From Flabesymbios commensalis (Eukaryota; Annelida; Polychaeta; Terebellida; Flabelligeridae): a stretch of 64,000 nucleotides of DNA. Under the pieces are notes generated by a model. It did not search any database. It was not told where the DNA came from and was given only the letters and a program-made list of their open reading frames with translations. Shown one piece after another: positions 11,181-25,512 of the stretch; positions within the stretch are counted from its first letter, which is position 1; every line of letters starts with the position of its first letter. A program made the translations under genes and the position numbers. The stretch covers positions 65,201,993 to 65,265,992 of the forward strand of contig OZ024908.1 of the NCBI GenBank assembly GCA_964017125.1. Direction: 5' to 3'.

Positions 11181-12990
11181 GTTGCTGAACAACTAATATC
11201 TAAGTTAAGACAATGCAAAACTAACGAGAAAAACTAACAAAATTAACACGTCGCATGCTGTTTTGACCATATATATCTATATATATTTATCTATGGTATT
11301 TACCTTTTTTGACCTTATGACCCAGTAATTGTTGCTATTTTTCTCCGTATAATATACAGCTCTTTAAACGATTTACGTTCTGGTAGCAGAATATTTACAT
11401 TTAAAAGAATGCTGACAAATGTATTGCTCATTTTGTAACTCATATTCTATGTTTCAGATTATGCCATGGTAATACAGTCTTAGATTTAAAAAAAACTACA
11501 AATTTCATACCAAAATTTGCCTGTACGTTTTACCTGAAGTTATTCTAGAATTTTTTGTATCAATTAAGTCAAAACTGGGTTTATGATACTGCAAAACATA
11601 ATATTATGACATTAACTTATTGATAGTATAATGACAAAACATGGGCCAATATTACTGTTTCAGAAGGGTCTAGCCTTCATTGACGTTCACGATAATAATT
11701 ATTATAGTTAATTATAAACCATTAGAAACCTTACGCGTTGGTGCAAAACTTTTAAAAATTGATAGAATATTCACGAATTCATGCTCCAAAGCTTTAGGCA
11801 GTGCCATACAATATACATGCACCTACTTTAAAATTTACTATAAATATTTTTAATATCTACACACTGCCAGGGGTTGTACTAGAAGGTCTATACTATCATC
11901 CTATCTAGTCAAACTTGGTTATTTTAGTGTTGAGCGAAAGCAAATTTTCAAATTTGTGCTCCGGATTATTAACACCACACACCAAAATAAATTAGTTTAA
12001 ACTTTATTGGAAAGCTCCATATAACGTCTTTCCCGTCTTTGGAGTTTAAAAATATGGAGAAGCAGCAATATTATGAACAAATACACAGGTTTTTAAACAA
12101 AACACGCCATAAATAATAGTAAAAAATAGTTTTTTGGCGCAATTTTTAAATGTTGATCCTTGTTATTTCAACGAATTGACATCGATGTCCCCTCTCTGGT
12201 GACATTAAGTAGTATATATACGATGATGCCAGCAAGTTAATTTGCTCGTAACAAAATGATTCTAGGAGTTGGAACGATAGGCTGTATGTACGATAACTAG
12301 TATGCGATCTCAGTTACGATTACTGTCAGAAAGGCATTATATTTAGAAGCAGTGAGATTAAAAACCGCAGAATTGTGTTTTTAATTGTAAGTAAGTCTAT
12401 GTGACTGTAGGCCTATATGGTATATTAGTTTTTCAATGGCGGTCATTTTGAATTGTCCACTATGGCAACCCCATTGAGAATTGGCGCTAGGTCCAGGCAG
12501 ATCTGGATTCAGCAGACCTATCAAAAACTATAAGTGTCCCAAATTCTATGCTTGCAGACAAATGTGCACACGTTTCCCCTAACAGACCCAACTATTAATA
12601 GCCCTTATAGTATAGCTTTACATAAAATCCACAAAACGGGCATCTGATTATATATTTCATAGCTATTTTAGCATTATTGTGTGCGTAGTATCTTAGTTTT
12701 AAAAAAATATGTTACCGGTATCATTTTTGTTTGTTTTTTCGTTGTTTTTTTTCTGTCATATGCCTACTTAATTGACTCTTGTCAATCAGTATATACTAAA
12801 AATATGTACTCGAATTTGCATGTCCATATCAGTTTTAAACGTTAGGAATCTCGTAAGAAACTGGAACATTGTTTAATTGGTGTGTCGGCTTGGGTGGCAG
12901 GGTCCAAGCTGAAGTTTAGGCCTAATCCTGGCAAGACAGCATTTTTTTCTCAGTGATTTTAATTCCTAAATAATTTCCAATGCTTAATTC
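11181..12990. other. No gene recognised
   Basis: AT-rich intergenic sequence with no long frame, RNA gene or terminal repeats that I can support. Confidence 0.35.
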
Positions 12991-12994
12991 TAGG

Positions 12995-13265
12995 GCAAGA
13001 CACAAATCCATCTGCATCAGCCAAAAACCTTGGTGTAGTATTTGAAAGTAAACTGAGTTTCCGAAAACACATCTCCGTGACCTGCGTCGAATTCGAAAAA
13101 AATCTGCCCTTATAGCTCTTGTCAAGCAAATTGCAGTGACAATTAGGTTATAATATCTACGGATGGGCCGCGGTGTATTTATAGCTCTATGAACATTATT
13201 GGGTAACACGTAATAGGGGCCTGCGTATTCTAGTAGGTCTATTTTTACATGCCATGGATATGCAG
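12995..13265 (+). mobile_element. LINE fragment (reverse transcriptase C-terminal part)
   Basis: Reading plus, the segment around 13010-13075 gives SAKNLGVVFESKLSFRKH, which matches the post-palm segment of CR1/Jockey-group reverse transcriptases. Further on, after frame changes, a GNTGLRIL-like stretch follows. Both ends are missing, so this is an old dead copy. Confidence 0.6.
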
Positions 13266-13735
13266 TTTTGCGGTTTCATAAGCACATTGGTCTAGGCCGT
13301 ATACTCGGGGAGGGGGGGGGGGGTTATAATAAACCATAAGAAATAGATTGTCTTGTTCTTTTCTTACTGTCAAATATATCATGAATTCTAGCCCTATTTT
13401 ATAGATCTATTCCTAGCAGTAGATCTAGGACACTTTTTTTCCATATACGACCGCTCCCATAGTAGGCTATAGGCAGAACACTCCATATTGTTGAAAAAAA
13501 CACTAATTAATGCGACTCAATCGGTTTATATTGGACTTGCCATTTTTGAGAGGAAAAAGGCATGATTCACCAATTTTATTAATTCTTTCTAAAAAAAGTT
13601 TTGTTTTTATAATTAACTAGCCGTAATTTATAACAAAAAGGTCTTAACTCGTACAAGGAGAAGTCATTTTCCACACATAGATGTCGCTCAGGTCAACCCC
13701 GCTCTCTCTCTGTAACCACACGCCATGTTTCGACA

Positions 13736-13765
13736 AAAACTGCTCATTTTGAGCAGTTTTGTTGA
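13736..13765. repeat. Short hairpin next to the 1.7-kb element
   Basis: AACTGCTC and GAGCAGTT arms around ATTTT, with complementary A/T flanks. It ends about 12 bases before the CCCAGCAAACA terminus. Confidence 0.5.
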
Positions 13766-13777
13766 TATAACAACTGT

Positions 13778-15481
13778 CCCAGCAAACAATTTGGTACCGG
13801 GCCAGTAGTGGCCCAGTACAGTCTCTTATAATGGTCTCATAACGTTGTTCTGTACAGGCCCAGTAACGATCTGCATACTGGAGATTAACCGGCCCAGTAC
13901 TGGTAAACGGTACCGGGTCGGTAAGGTGCCATTACTGGGCCAGTACAAGCCCATTAGAAAAAAAACGTTCTGGTTTCGTAGTGGCATTGTACTGGCTGCC
14001 ATTAGATGGCCCATACAATGCCTGTACTGGACCGTTAGGAAATCATAAAGGGTTTGTACTGGCAAAGTAATGGCAACATAAACAAGCCGGTACAATACCT
14101 GTACAGGCCCGCTATGAAAATGTAATGGGCTTGTAATGGCACAGTAGACCCTAACTGGTGATAAAAACATAAAAACAACATTAATATTTTCTGAAAGTAT
14201 TTTATTTTATAATTTATTCTTGATCTTTTTCTCCTGTGGTTTCTTGGCTATCCACCTCTTCCACAGTCTCTGAGGTCTTAAAGGGTCTAGCAGGTGGAGG
14301 TCTGTATCGATGTTGTGAGAAAGTTATCTTTTGAAACGTTAGCTCATTGAGTGCAGATAAATCCTAGGATGACCACTGTTTGTGATTTTAATTACAAGTA
14401 TTAAAATGTGTAATTTGAATCAAAATCAGAGAGCCAGTACTGTCCTTGTCTACAATATCCATAAACCCAGTAAATATTGGTCCATCTTCTGCAAATTAGC
14501 TGGGCTAGCTGAGCATTGAGCCAACATTGGTTTAGTATCTTGTGTTTACTAGCCAGACATCGTCTGTCACAACTGGATCTCCAGACATGTGTCCCCTTTT
14601 AGCCTCCATAGCGGCCAGTACGTGTATTAATTAGCCACAGCATTATCTTCACTATATTTACATTCTTCTCGGTGTATAGCTTCAAGGCCTGGCTTCAGAA
14701 AGCAGACTATTCTTCATCACGGCATCTACAATCAAACATGATGTGTGAATTCATACAATTATAATAGATTAAAAGCAGGTTATAGACCAGGACATATATT
14801 AAAAAAATAAAAAATACATTCATAGCCAAGATGTAGCAAGACTGACACTTAAATCCTTATAATGTATTTCAATCTGTGAATGAAACCTGTACTTTGCGAT
14901 TAGCAGCCACAGCTAGGGCTAATAAATTGTTCAAAATAAACAGCTGTTCTAGTTCTATATACATCCAAATTGTCTTATTATCGCTCACAATACAAAAATT
15001 CGCAACGAAAATGATGCTTTCTCTTAAGTATGGCATAATCTAAACATACATATTTCTTTTCTTTATACCCTTAGTAATACAATTCAAACTTACCTTCAGT
15101 AGTATGTGGAGTAACGAGTGAAAAACTGATAAAAATATGTAGAATTGTAAAAAACGCAAGCATGTAACAAATCTCAGCAAGATGGTTAATCACTAGGGGG
15201 CGTCTGTTGTCAAATATGAGAGACACCTGGTGATAAATAATATGATACTGGTTCCAGTTACCGCAACTGTACAGGGCCGGTACCGTAATTAAGGCCATAT
15301 ATGTGCCCCTAATATTATGGCTGTGACGTACTGTACCAGTACTGGCCCACTACCGTTACCAGTAATTATGGTTGTGATGAACCGCACCAGTACTGGGCCA
15401 TTACCATATTGCCATTAACTGTACGAACGTTACATGCCAGTAAGAAAACGATACTGGCCCATCACCTGAATGTTTGCTGGG
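13778..15481. mobile_element. 1.7-kb DNA transposon with CCCAGCAAACA ends and CCAGTAC-rich subterminal arms
   Basis: Inverted ends are CCCAGCAAACA (13778-13788) and TGTTTGCTGGG (15471-15481). The first roughly 380 bp and last roughly 240 bp are packed with degenerate copies of GCCCAGTAC/GTACTGGCC in both orientations, forming extended inverted arms. The middle (about 14200-15230) is AT-rich and has no long frame, so the element is non-autonomous. No clear target duplication is seen. Class II by its ends; I cannot name the superfamily. Confidence 0.7.
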
Positions 15482-17610
15482 GTAGGCTTATAAACACGCT
15501 TGAGTGTCCTGAATATATATGACAAATATAAAACACCACTACTCCGCCACATATGAGTTTATATTCACATAGAAATAGAAAACATTCAATGGATTACTTT
15601 TTCTGCCTACGCGCTGCTGTGAGAAGGTCCATGTTTACGTTTTTTCTGACAGAATTTACAATCGGCTTCAAAACACTGGCAAATATAAATCACTGAATGA
15701 CATGCGAATTGTGCTGGTTCAATTTATCCACTACTAAACAGAATAAATAGCCCTTACCTGTAACAAACTCTAAAATCAAATTAAATATTGAAAAAAGGAT
15801 AAGTAATGAGTTGAAGTGAACACCAAAATAGTTCCGTGGTTATAGGAATGGTTATAAAATCACGTGGTAACGCTCACTAACGGCTGATAAATCTGGTCAA
15901 TCGCCATGCGTGCATACGGCGAAATGAGCGTGTGGTATCAGAGATATAATCTCTGAGGTCAGAATGAGGAGAAGTATGTATCAAATCGAAAAACACGAAA
16001 GACGTTGCGGCGATTGACATGTTTTAAATCTTTGGGGGACATCCTGAACATCGCCAAAATACAAAGGCAATATTCATGAGATGTTCGTGGCTGGTGTTGT
16101 GACAAAACGGAAGTCATTTCCCTCATTGTCAACCGTTTCAAAGAAAAACAAATCAACATCGGACCCTTCTTCTAGACTCTCAGCTGGGCAGGTTTCATAG
16201 TCAATCCCAATGGAGTTTGTGTCATGGTTGTCAGAAATTGCAGGAACATTCCGAAATACACCTTTCCGGTACATATATCTCTTTTAAATGGAGGGTGGGG
16301 AAAGATATTATATAGATATACGATGATATAAGCCTATAAATAACACAATTTTATACTTTGGAAACTTTTTAGCTTGGGAATCTTCAGAAACTAAAGTACC
16401 AGGTATCTCAATAACCAATCATGACCAATCACCCCAATAATCTGTAGGTGCTTATACATTATTAATTTCACATTCATTTTTCTTCTATAAATTGGACTGT
16501 TAATTGTAGGCTTATTAAGCCTACACTTATATAATGTCACCTAAGTTATTGTTCTGGTCAAACCCTGATGTCAACCAATAATTTACTTAAGTTGACTTTA
16601 GTTACAATAACTATTGCAAAGTGTAGGCCTACTGTTGGAATATACATAGGCCTACATTAATACATTTAATAGTCTTAGTTTTTTATTAGTTTTTTTTCTG
16701 CGTGTCCCAATAAACACCACACACTGTCCAAATGTAGGCAACCTCATAGCCCTAGGCCTACATGGGAAACATTGGGATCGTAAAATTTTACCAGAGGTCA
16801 TAATATGGTTATTAGCCAATGATCATATAGTTGGCTCATGTGTGTGTAATATTTGAATAAAATGTGTTAGTTTCCATCCCTCAATAAATGTGGTGATCGA
16901 GTGTGTATATATAAGTTATTTATCTTAGTTAATTTACCAAACGTAAAAATATCCCAATGGGCCCATTCACACTGGGTAATTATTGTGTAGGCCCTTCATT
17001 AACTGTTTGTAGGCCCTAGGCCTACCCATTTAGGCGTACATCTGTTTACAATATCCTCATTTCTGGTAAAGATAGACCTAAGGAGATATGTGAAACTGTC
17101 CCACTTTACCCCATAATAGCTGTCCCACTTATCCTTTAAATGTCCCAGTTCTCCACGTTTATAGCTTTTTTTCAGCAGGTGGGAAAATGTGCTAGCACAT
17201 CTCACTAAAATAGTAGCTAATGTTATATAATAATACGAGGATTATTATAGTTCTAGATAATGAAGAGCCAATAAACGATAATGGTCAACATATATATGAC
17301 CTACAAAGATTCTAATGAATGGTAAATGGTAATATCCCCAGATTAGGCCTGCATGATATGTGCATGTAAAACAAAGAAAGGGTATAACAATATTTAACAT
17401 AAAGTAGGGTCAAATGTCCGTAGTTAAATAGTGTCCCAGTTCTCCCGGTCCCCCCCTACGCATTTATTAAGTTTTTATGATTTGAGTAGGCCTGCGACTA
17501 CGTAGGACGTCCACTTATTTTTCATAATAGGCATATCTGTATCTGTTCATTAATCGGTAAATATCCATGAGGACTATCACACCGATGACAATGGAAGTGC
17601 GCGTGTGCGC
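15482..17610. other. No gene recognised; TAGGCCTA-rich
   Basis: AT-rich sequence with many TAGGCCTA-type palindromes (for example near 16625, 16655, 16755, 17020). Two short overlapping minus-strand frames (16074-16274 and 15959-16159) have no recognised domain. A single exon cannot be excluded, because the first reads acidic and low-repeat, but I see nothing to support it. Confidence 0.35.
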
Positions 17611-17611
17611 A

Positions 17612-17840
17612 TTAGTGACTAAACGGTCTATATGTGCTGCTTGAATAACTCAAGAGTTGGACTCTCTGCAGCATTAGCTGGTAACTCATTCCACTGCAGT
17701 ATTGTTCGTGGAATGTATGACTGCTTAAAAGCGGTGGTGTATTGCTTTGCAAATGCCTGTATCCTTGTGTCCATATGTGATGCACGTGTGCGCTTGACTC
17801 CCGAAATGAGGATATTGTCAGTTGGTACTGCCACAATTAA
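17612..17840 (-). mobile_element. LINE 3' fragment (end of reverse transcriptase ORF)
   Basis: The minus frame ends SYIPRTILQWNELPANAAES followed by TLELFKQHI. This is the characteristic C-terminal tail (PRTxxxWNxLP...FK) of CR1/Jockey-type LINE polyproteins. Only the tail is present. Confidence 0.7.
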
Positions 17841-17939
17841 GCTGGTGTATGATCTTAAACAATATAACGTCAGGCGGATGTTCGTTCTGCGCGGTGGGCT
17901 AGGGTATCCCAGCCAATGTCATTTATCATGCTTGTGACA

Positions 17940-20900
17940 CAGCTCGTTCGCTGTTAGTCGTTTTTCACGAACCAAGCAGCCCTTGTTTTGTGCCATTTCC
18001 AATGCTGCAATGTTCTTAGGGAGGTGTGGATCCCATACTTGACATACTGCAGCACTGTAGGCCTGTGGTGCCGGCGACAGGATAGAGCTGGGATCCCAAC
18101 CAATTTTAGCTGGGCCGGTTTTGGCTTGGCGAGATCAAGACTGACGAGCCTCCTTCCCGCCAAGCCTACCCACGCTACCATTTCGCGCGTATTTCGTCAC
18201 TTTTCACCCATACAGTCACAGCGAGTGGACGCACTGATTCACTGAGTGCCAAATAGACCAATATGGCTGGTCGCACATCCCGTTGCGAGCTGTGTATAGC
18301 ATGTTAATGTCAACAGATAATCAACAATAAATGAAAGAATGAACTTCATATAGTTATATTAATTACTCCATCTCTGACCGCTGACCCGGCGGGTATGGAC
18401 TCAAAACAAGTTTTAGATTGGACTTCAGCCGTCTGCACCAAAGCTGGCGACTGACCAACCAATCCAACATTGGTGACCCCAACGTGATTGATTTATTTAC
18501 CTTAACGACTTGCTTGTGACCACGCCACGCACAAGAAACATTTAAAGATTTTATTCACTCAGCTAGCCGAATACAGAATAGTCCTAGGGCCCGCGAAATG
18601 CCAGTTTTGGAAGACAGAACTAAGTTTTCTAGGCCATCACGTTTGTTCGGAAAGAATCTCACCTTTACCTACCACAGTCGACGCGATCGTGAATTTCGTG
18701 AAACAAGAGAAACAATGGATGTTACGCAGATACCTTGGCATGGTCAATTAATACCACAGGTTTATACCTAATTGTGCGGCGAAACTGACCTCCCTTAAGT
18801 CTTCCTATGCCAATTTCGCATTTATACGAAAACTACCTTCCTTTACCAAATTCGCATTTATGCGAAATCCACATGTGTACATGCATTAATTGCAATGGAG
18901 ATATTTCATAACATGTGGGGTTGAAAATCGCCAACCAGAATGGCCACTGATATGGACGCAATGTTTTCTTGCATTTTTAATTTGTGCGATGTGCGCATGC
19001 ATATAGCTATAACCTGTATTGTGCCCAGGAGCTACCTCAGGGATCCTATTTAAAACAAAAGTCGGTTTATGAGGGTAGTCTATATTGCCTATAATTGCTG
19101 AAATTACAACTCACATTAGATACGCGAAAGGTGAGACAAATTCCGATGCAGACACCTTGGCGGGACCGTCTGTATCAGCTATCGGCAGTGCTTCAGTAAT
19201 CAATTATAAAGAATTAAGTGAAGTTCAGGCCTTCGACGCTGAATTCACACGGTTACGACATTTGACGTCTTCTACGTTAGATTTCCAGTTACTCAAAACT
19301 TTTGACAATATATTGGTAAGGTGCGATGTGTGGACAGGGCATGCTAGACCGAACGTCACAGCTAAATTTCGGAGAAAGGTTTTTTCGAGCCTGCATGATC
19401 TAGAACATCTGTGACATAAAGCTCCAAAACCTCTCATTAATACATGCTTCGTCTGGCAAAGTATGAAACTAGATATCGCAAATTGGTTCCAATCTTGCAA
19501 AGGTTTACTGAACCAACAGAGAGGTTCGAGCACTTACATATCGACATAGTCGGTCCTTAACCATACCCGACGGTTTTAAATATTTGTTGACTTGCGTCGA
19601 TCGGTTCACACGTTGGCCAGAAGCCATATCACTAGTAGACATTAAAGCCGAAACTATAGCAGATGCTTTTTTCAGCGGGTGGATAGCTCGTTTTTGGACC
19701 CCCGCCACAATCACCACAGATAAAGGTGCCCAGTTAGAATCCCGATTATTAGACAATTTATGTAACCATGCAGCTTGGAATTATCAAAAATCGTACAACG
19801 AGCTCCCACCTTCAATCGATTGGCATGGTCAAACGTATTCACCATCAACTTAAGGCCGCCATTATGGCACATGAATCACCGAACCCGTGGACTCTTACGT
19901 TGCCTGTAGTATTACTCGGCATCCGATCTGCCGTAATAGAACTTTTAAGTAGATCGGCCGCCGAGATCGTTTACGGCACGACGCTCAGGTTGCCCGGTGA
20001 ATTTACAGATAATTATACAGTCGACGCACATACAGACCTAGACGATTACTCAGACAAGTTAGGTGTAGCAATGTCGCGTCTCCGCCTCTGCCCCCCGCGC
20101 AACATATCACAAAATGACACTTTCCAATTCAAGGCACTCGAAACATGTTCACATGTATTTTTGGGACGCATCGCAATTGCACCACCATTGACTGCCCCTT
20201 ACGATGGACCTTATAAGGTCGTATTAAGGAGTGTCCGAGTGTTAAAAAACCTAATGAAAGTCAAGGTGGAGACGGTCACCACAGACCGAGTAAAACCTCC
20301 ACATATCGAGCGCGAGCCTGAGACAAGTAACACACGACCACGTCAAGCGGAACACAAGCCAAAATCCACAACTAAAAAACCTGCTGCGATCGCTCGCGTG
20401 CCCCGAATCACCTGAGCACAATCACGCAGCACGACTAGACTGAAATCCTTATGGATCGGAGTTATTTCGGATAAGAGTAGCCTACAAATACACGGTCTTC
20501 GACGCTTGGAGCTGGCACGGGCCCAGCGATCCCTCCACAGTCAAATGCGGTCAGAGCGTGGTTGCTTAACCCACCAACACTTTAAAAAGCACCGCATACC
20601 AGAACGAACATTACTTCTCACGTACTCGCACATACCTTTACATTTGCGAAGTTATGCCCTTGAACCAAACCCACCGACCAAATGGACAGACTTTCGCAGC
20701 AGTAATAATATGCAAATAACGGTAAAGCAAAAGCAGATAATATCAATACAAAAACACGTGTTTGACATATCGTTCACACCCCTGTCCGATTTTTACAGCT
20801 GGTTCATGCGATTATAGCGCCTCATGATATATACGGCGGGATCAGCTGCATGCATTGCAAAAATTAATTTGTAAATATGAATTTCGCTAGGCCTGGCATA

Positions 20901-21560
20901 ATTAAATTATATGAAATGTAATTTAAGTAAGTAACTTTAAAATGTAATTTAAATAAGTGCTTTCGAAATGTATTAAGTAAATGAGTTGATTCAGTTGGAC
21001 GAGACACAACGAGTTGTCAGCATTATCAGTGACATTTGCTAAGAGGATTGGAATTAATTGGACTTAGAGAGAATGAATGGTCATTGATGCACCTGCCGTT
21101 GTTCGCCAACTACCCACTGTTTTTTTTTCACCATAACGACTTGAACTGTTCATGTTGTATTTTAGCATTGTTCAAATATGAAAATGTATAATTTGGCATA
21201 GCTTGGGTGGTCCCGACGATTTATCGTAAATTGGCGGATCTCTACCTGTCGCCGTATTCGCAAACTAGGTTTTCGATATATGCTGCCACTTAATTCAGCT
21301 GGGCTGGTTTTAGCTTGGCAGATCAAGACTGACGACCCTCGTTCCCGCAAAGCCTAGGCTACCCACGTCACCATTTCGCACGTATTTCGTCACTCCTCAC
21401 CCAGACAGTCAGAGCGAGTGGATGCGCCGATTCACTGAGCGCCGAATAGGCCAATATGTCTGGTCGCACACCCGTTGTGAGCTGTGCATAGCATGTTGAT
21501 GTCAACAGATTATCCACAATGAATGCTATCCATAACCTGTTCTGAGTGATAGACATTACT
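17940..21560 (+). mobile_element. Broken Gypsy-family LTR retrotransposon (fossil)
   Basis: Direct repeats at about 18105-18330 and 21290-21525 are diverged copies of the same LTR segment. The upstream LTR probably ends near 18469, followed by a TTGGTGACCCCAACGTG primer-site-like sequence. Inside, in order, are a reverse transcriptase remnant (about 18550-18780), the end of RNase H and the integrase zinc region (about 19085-19415), the integrase core (about 19560-19800) and the integrase C-terminal part with a pol tail (about 19800-20415). Gag and most of the reverse transcriptase are not recognisable. Clearly old and broken, with multiple breaks. Outer edges are approximate. Confidence 0.8.
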
Positions 21561-22970
21561 GTTACACGATATAATCTACGCCGTCCTCACTACCTATAAC
21601 GTCAATAAATCAAAATATGACATAGGCCTACGCAATAAAATTTCGAATGTCATTTTCTAGAACTTGTTAATTTTTACTCATTGAACCACAAATATTTAGC
21701 GCCATAATGTTATCTAAAATAACTTGTTTACAATAACGGCTACCGTATATTAACCAGTCCCTGAAGAGAAGGTAGCATAAAACAGTTAAATATAGAAAGT
21801 AGTGTTGGTGCAAACAGTATTGTGTTGACCCCAGTATCAATAGCTTCAGGAATATTTGATGCTGGATTTGACTTGACACTGCGGTTCCAATCATCTAGTC
21901 ATCTTTATCATTCGCATATATTATAAATCTGCAGAAAGATGAATAGTCATCTTTATCGTTTGCCACGTGTTTATTATTATTTTTAGTTCTTTTTTATTAA
22001 GTTGATAGTTAGCATTGTCACTAGTCATGCATTCATGATCATCACATGATTATTATATCAGTCGTCAGTAACAGCCGGTAGTAACAACTTATTGTAAATG
22101 TATTCTTATTTATTCAAATATTGTCTATTTGATAGGAATATCGAGTGTTTTAGTGCAGGAAAATGGAATTAAAGGAAAATAAATATATATCTGAATTAAA
22201 ATATAGGCTATGCATAGAGTGTTACATTTTAATAAGTTCTTTAACTTCTGTAACTCTCTGTTTTTCCAGTATAAAAAAATATTGTGTGATTACAACAAAG
22301 TTTGTTTGAAAATAAAATTGGTTTATTTTAGTTTTTGTGATTTGTTAAAATGTATTTTGAATGTGCTTGAAAAATAAAAACAATTTTCAATTCAATTCAA
22401 TTCAAGAATTATAAAACTAATTTGCTATGTTTACGTTTCTCTTTGTGTTTTACGTTTATCCTAGCTGATGTGGGCGATGATAAGGTTAATAACCGCATTA
22501 TCGACCCAACAGACAGGAGAGTTTCGTCTGGAGAAAAGTAATTTAGGCTACATGTAAGGATTCAAGCCAATTTAATTAGTCGAGATCTACATGTGATCTA
22601 TTTGGAAAATAGCATCTAACTGCAAAGTAAATAGCAAAGTCCAATGACAATCAATCAATGTTTCAATAACTCAGGTCTGGTCTGAGTCTCAGGTGACTGG
22701 TCGCAGTGCCACTGCCAGTGCCAGTGGTAGCGCTATATCGGCCTCGCTCGCATAGCCTAGGCCGTTGTAATACACGGTTAACTGACTGGGTGACACTCAC
22801 ACTGTCACTGTCTTCAAAAAATGGCCTCGCCCATGGGGGTACAAAAGAAACTCTTTCTCCAGTTTTCCTTGATTTCTGTCGCATTGTTTTGTGTTGTATT
22901 ATTTTATATTCAGTGATAAAATTCCGGAATTATATAATGTATTCCGTTTCGGTTTTTGATACTCTGACTT
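21561..22970. other. No gene recognised
   Basis: AT-rich. A short AATTC microsatellite lies near 22388-22408. No frame with a recognisable domain. Confidence 0.35.
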
Positions 22971-22974
22971 TGCA

Positions 22975-24030
22975 GTTTATAGAGCTCACCCTGCTTCTCC
23001 TTTTCATAAATGATTGCCCGAACATGTCAAGTCAGAAATTAGGCTATTAGAAGACGATTGTCTGATTTATAGACACTCATTACCTGACTTTATTGTCATG
23101 CGACTAGCCTATGCCACATTGGCCAATGGGCCAGAGATTGGGGCCTGCAGTTCAATGAGAAAAAATGTTACATTATTAGTAGGCTACCTTGAAGGATAGT
23201 CATCCTTACTTTTAACAGTTAAATGGACATATATCAAAAGGTGTAGGCCCCTACCACTAAGTCCTTATCTTGGGGTCCTCCTTTCAGAAGATCTAACATT
23301 TTCAACTGATATAGGTAACATTACAAAAAAGGCTAGTAGAATGTTCGGCTTTTTGTGCAGTAGACATGGTAATCCTTAGCGGATGCCCTGTTGCCTTAAA
23401 AGAAATGGCTTATTTATCACCTGTTCGTTCCAACCTGGAATATGCATCAGCTGTCTGGGACCCCTTCTTACACTGTGATATTAACAACCTTTAAAGAATA
23501 CAGAGAAGGGCAGCCAGATTTGTACAAGGTAGAGGAAAATGGAGCCTGATTAACACCAGTCCCCATCCCACAGTACCTAAGCTCAGCTGTGACTCAATAA
23601 ACCACAGACGGGAGCTAGCCAGGTTAAGTCTACTCTACAAAACAATAAGTAATGTGGTGGCCTTGCCTACTGATAAGCTTATTAAGCAGGACTCAAGAAC
23701 CTGTGGTGGAAAAAAACAATCTTAAAAACATCAGGTGTAACAAAAACAAATATAAGTCATCCTTTTTTCCAAGGACAATTGTGGACTGGAATGAACTCCC
23801 TGAGAAGACCAATGAAGCAGCATCTATAGGCATCTTTAAGAGGTGTCTGGGTACATGCTCAGCTCACTATATTCGCATGCGCACCCCTCCAGTGGCATTG
23901 ATGACCTACCCAGGTCCCTGCCACATACTAGATATAGATACAGATGACCCCCTCATCAAATCTGATTGTTATGTGGTATGTTTGCTCTGTTACAACTGTG
24001 GCGGGGGTTCCATATTTGTATATTTGGAAT
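22975..24030 (+). mobile_element. CR1/L2-like LINE, 5'-truncated
   Basis: In the plus strand, across several frames, the reverse transcriptase signature order is visible. FINDLPEHV-like and DDCLIYR (palm, about 22990-23070) are followed by YLGVLLSEDLTF (about 23265), SNLEYASAVWDPF (about 23430), RIQRRAARFV (about 23495), RRELARLSLLYK (about 23615) and, at the end, SSFFPRTIVDWNELPEK (about 23758). Frameshifts and internal stops make it dead. The 5' end including endonuclease is absent, starting near the palm domain. Confidence 0.8.
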
Positions 24031-24039
24031 AGTTATAGA

Positions 24040-25510
24040 CTCATAGAATAAATATTTGGCCTACTGGCAATTATATGATTTTTACTCACAGCAATTTGTG
24101 GAATAAGAACAACATTTCTATTTAGATCATCAATATTGCGACTTGCAATGATTTGTATTGCCAGTTATTAAAAATTACAAAAATAGCAACAAAATAAATA
24201 AATAACAAATTAGGAACCCTGTTTTTAATTTATATCATTTTTTAAGCCCAGCAAATTTAAATACCAGCTAGCTGTTTATCTTCAAACATCGACTACTGGT
24301 ATAATTATCTTTACTTATTCAGTACACTAAATCACAAAATTTTGAGTTATCAGTGCAAATAGGGTTCTTAAAGGTTGAAAATTCTGTCAGATTTAGCACC
24401 TTTATGATCACCAGGTTACTGACCACAAGATAAATTTATGTGGACAGCCAGATGGGAATAATTACTAGCACAGTCAGTCCAGGACAGGGTAGTGTCCCTG
24501 AAGATGCAGCTTGGTTGCAACTGATGATGAATTTTTTTGGTACATCACTCCAGAATCTGTTTTACAGACTGTAACCTGACAATGAAAAATTGTTCTTCTG
24601 AATCAGTTTTATGTTTACCCAGGATAAATTATTACTGCAGTTTGCAGATGTATTTGGCTCAGTTGTATATTGGAATAATTGTAATACATATACCCTCTAT
24701 ACGCATGATAAGTCTCAACTTCTGGTGGCCTAATTACATGTAACTGTAGTAACCCTTGTCGTAATATGGCTAGCGATGCACAACATTTGTGTAAGTTGTT
24801 AATCGAATTGGCTGTTTTAATATTTAATAATAATTCACCGTGCTTTTTACTTTAATTTCCTCCAATTAGGTTTCAAGTGGAACATCTGTCATATGTCACT
24901 GTTAGAATTGAAGCTGAATACACAATGAATGTATTCACAATGAATTTGTAATCCGTATTGACCTAAATAGATGTTCTCAAAATATCAAGCTTATTTAAAT
25001 TGTTTCTAAGCACACGAGAAGAGCTTAAAATTTTTTTAGCGAATGTGTATACATACAAGTAAAAAACATTGGAGTTTTCAACATCTTTGAAGTAAATAAT
25101 TAATAAATATATATCTGAACAGCCACAATTATGTCACGTATGTCCCCCCTATACTTTTATTTTTAAATGTCTATCTACTCAATTACAAGGCAGGTATTTC
25201 CCCTCTCAGACTCCTACACATTAAACCGAAACAACTCTTGTTTGTTTAGTAAACTCAATTTGCTTTTCATACAGAACTTTAGGTAATATGGAAATTGTTA
25301 TTCACGCCTAAAGTTTCTTGATGGAGTAAAATTACTCATGTCACAAGACTCTTTTTCCATAATATAATATATAAGCAAATTTATGCAGGTTTACTAATAA
25401 AATAAGTAGCATTGCTTCAGAAACTAGCTGTCCTGCCTTGTGTGACAGAAAATAACACATGGATTTGAAATAAACATCCACTTATTCTAATCGAGTTACC
25501 TCCATATTCA
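24040..25510. other. No gene recognised
   Basis: AT-rich, only short frames. The motif CGTATGTCCCCCCTATAC near 25138 recurs almost identically at 26000 on the far side of the 5S-derived SINE. Confidence 0.35.
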
Positions 25511-25512
25511 GT

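Noticed and set aside
16074-16274. 66-codon minus frame as an exon
   Set aside because: Reads acidic and plausible, but there is no matching neighbour exon or known domain.
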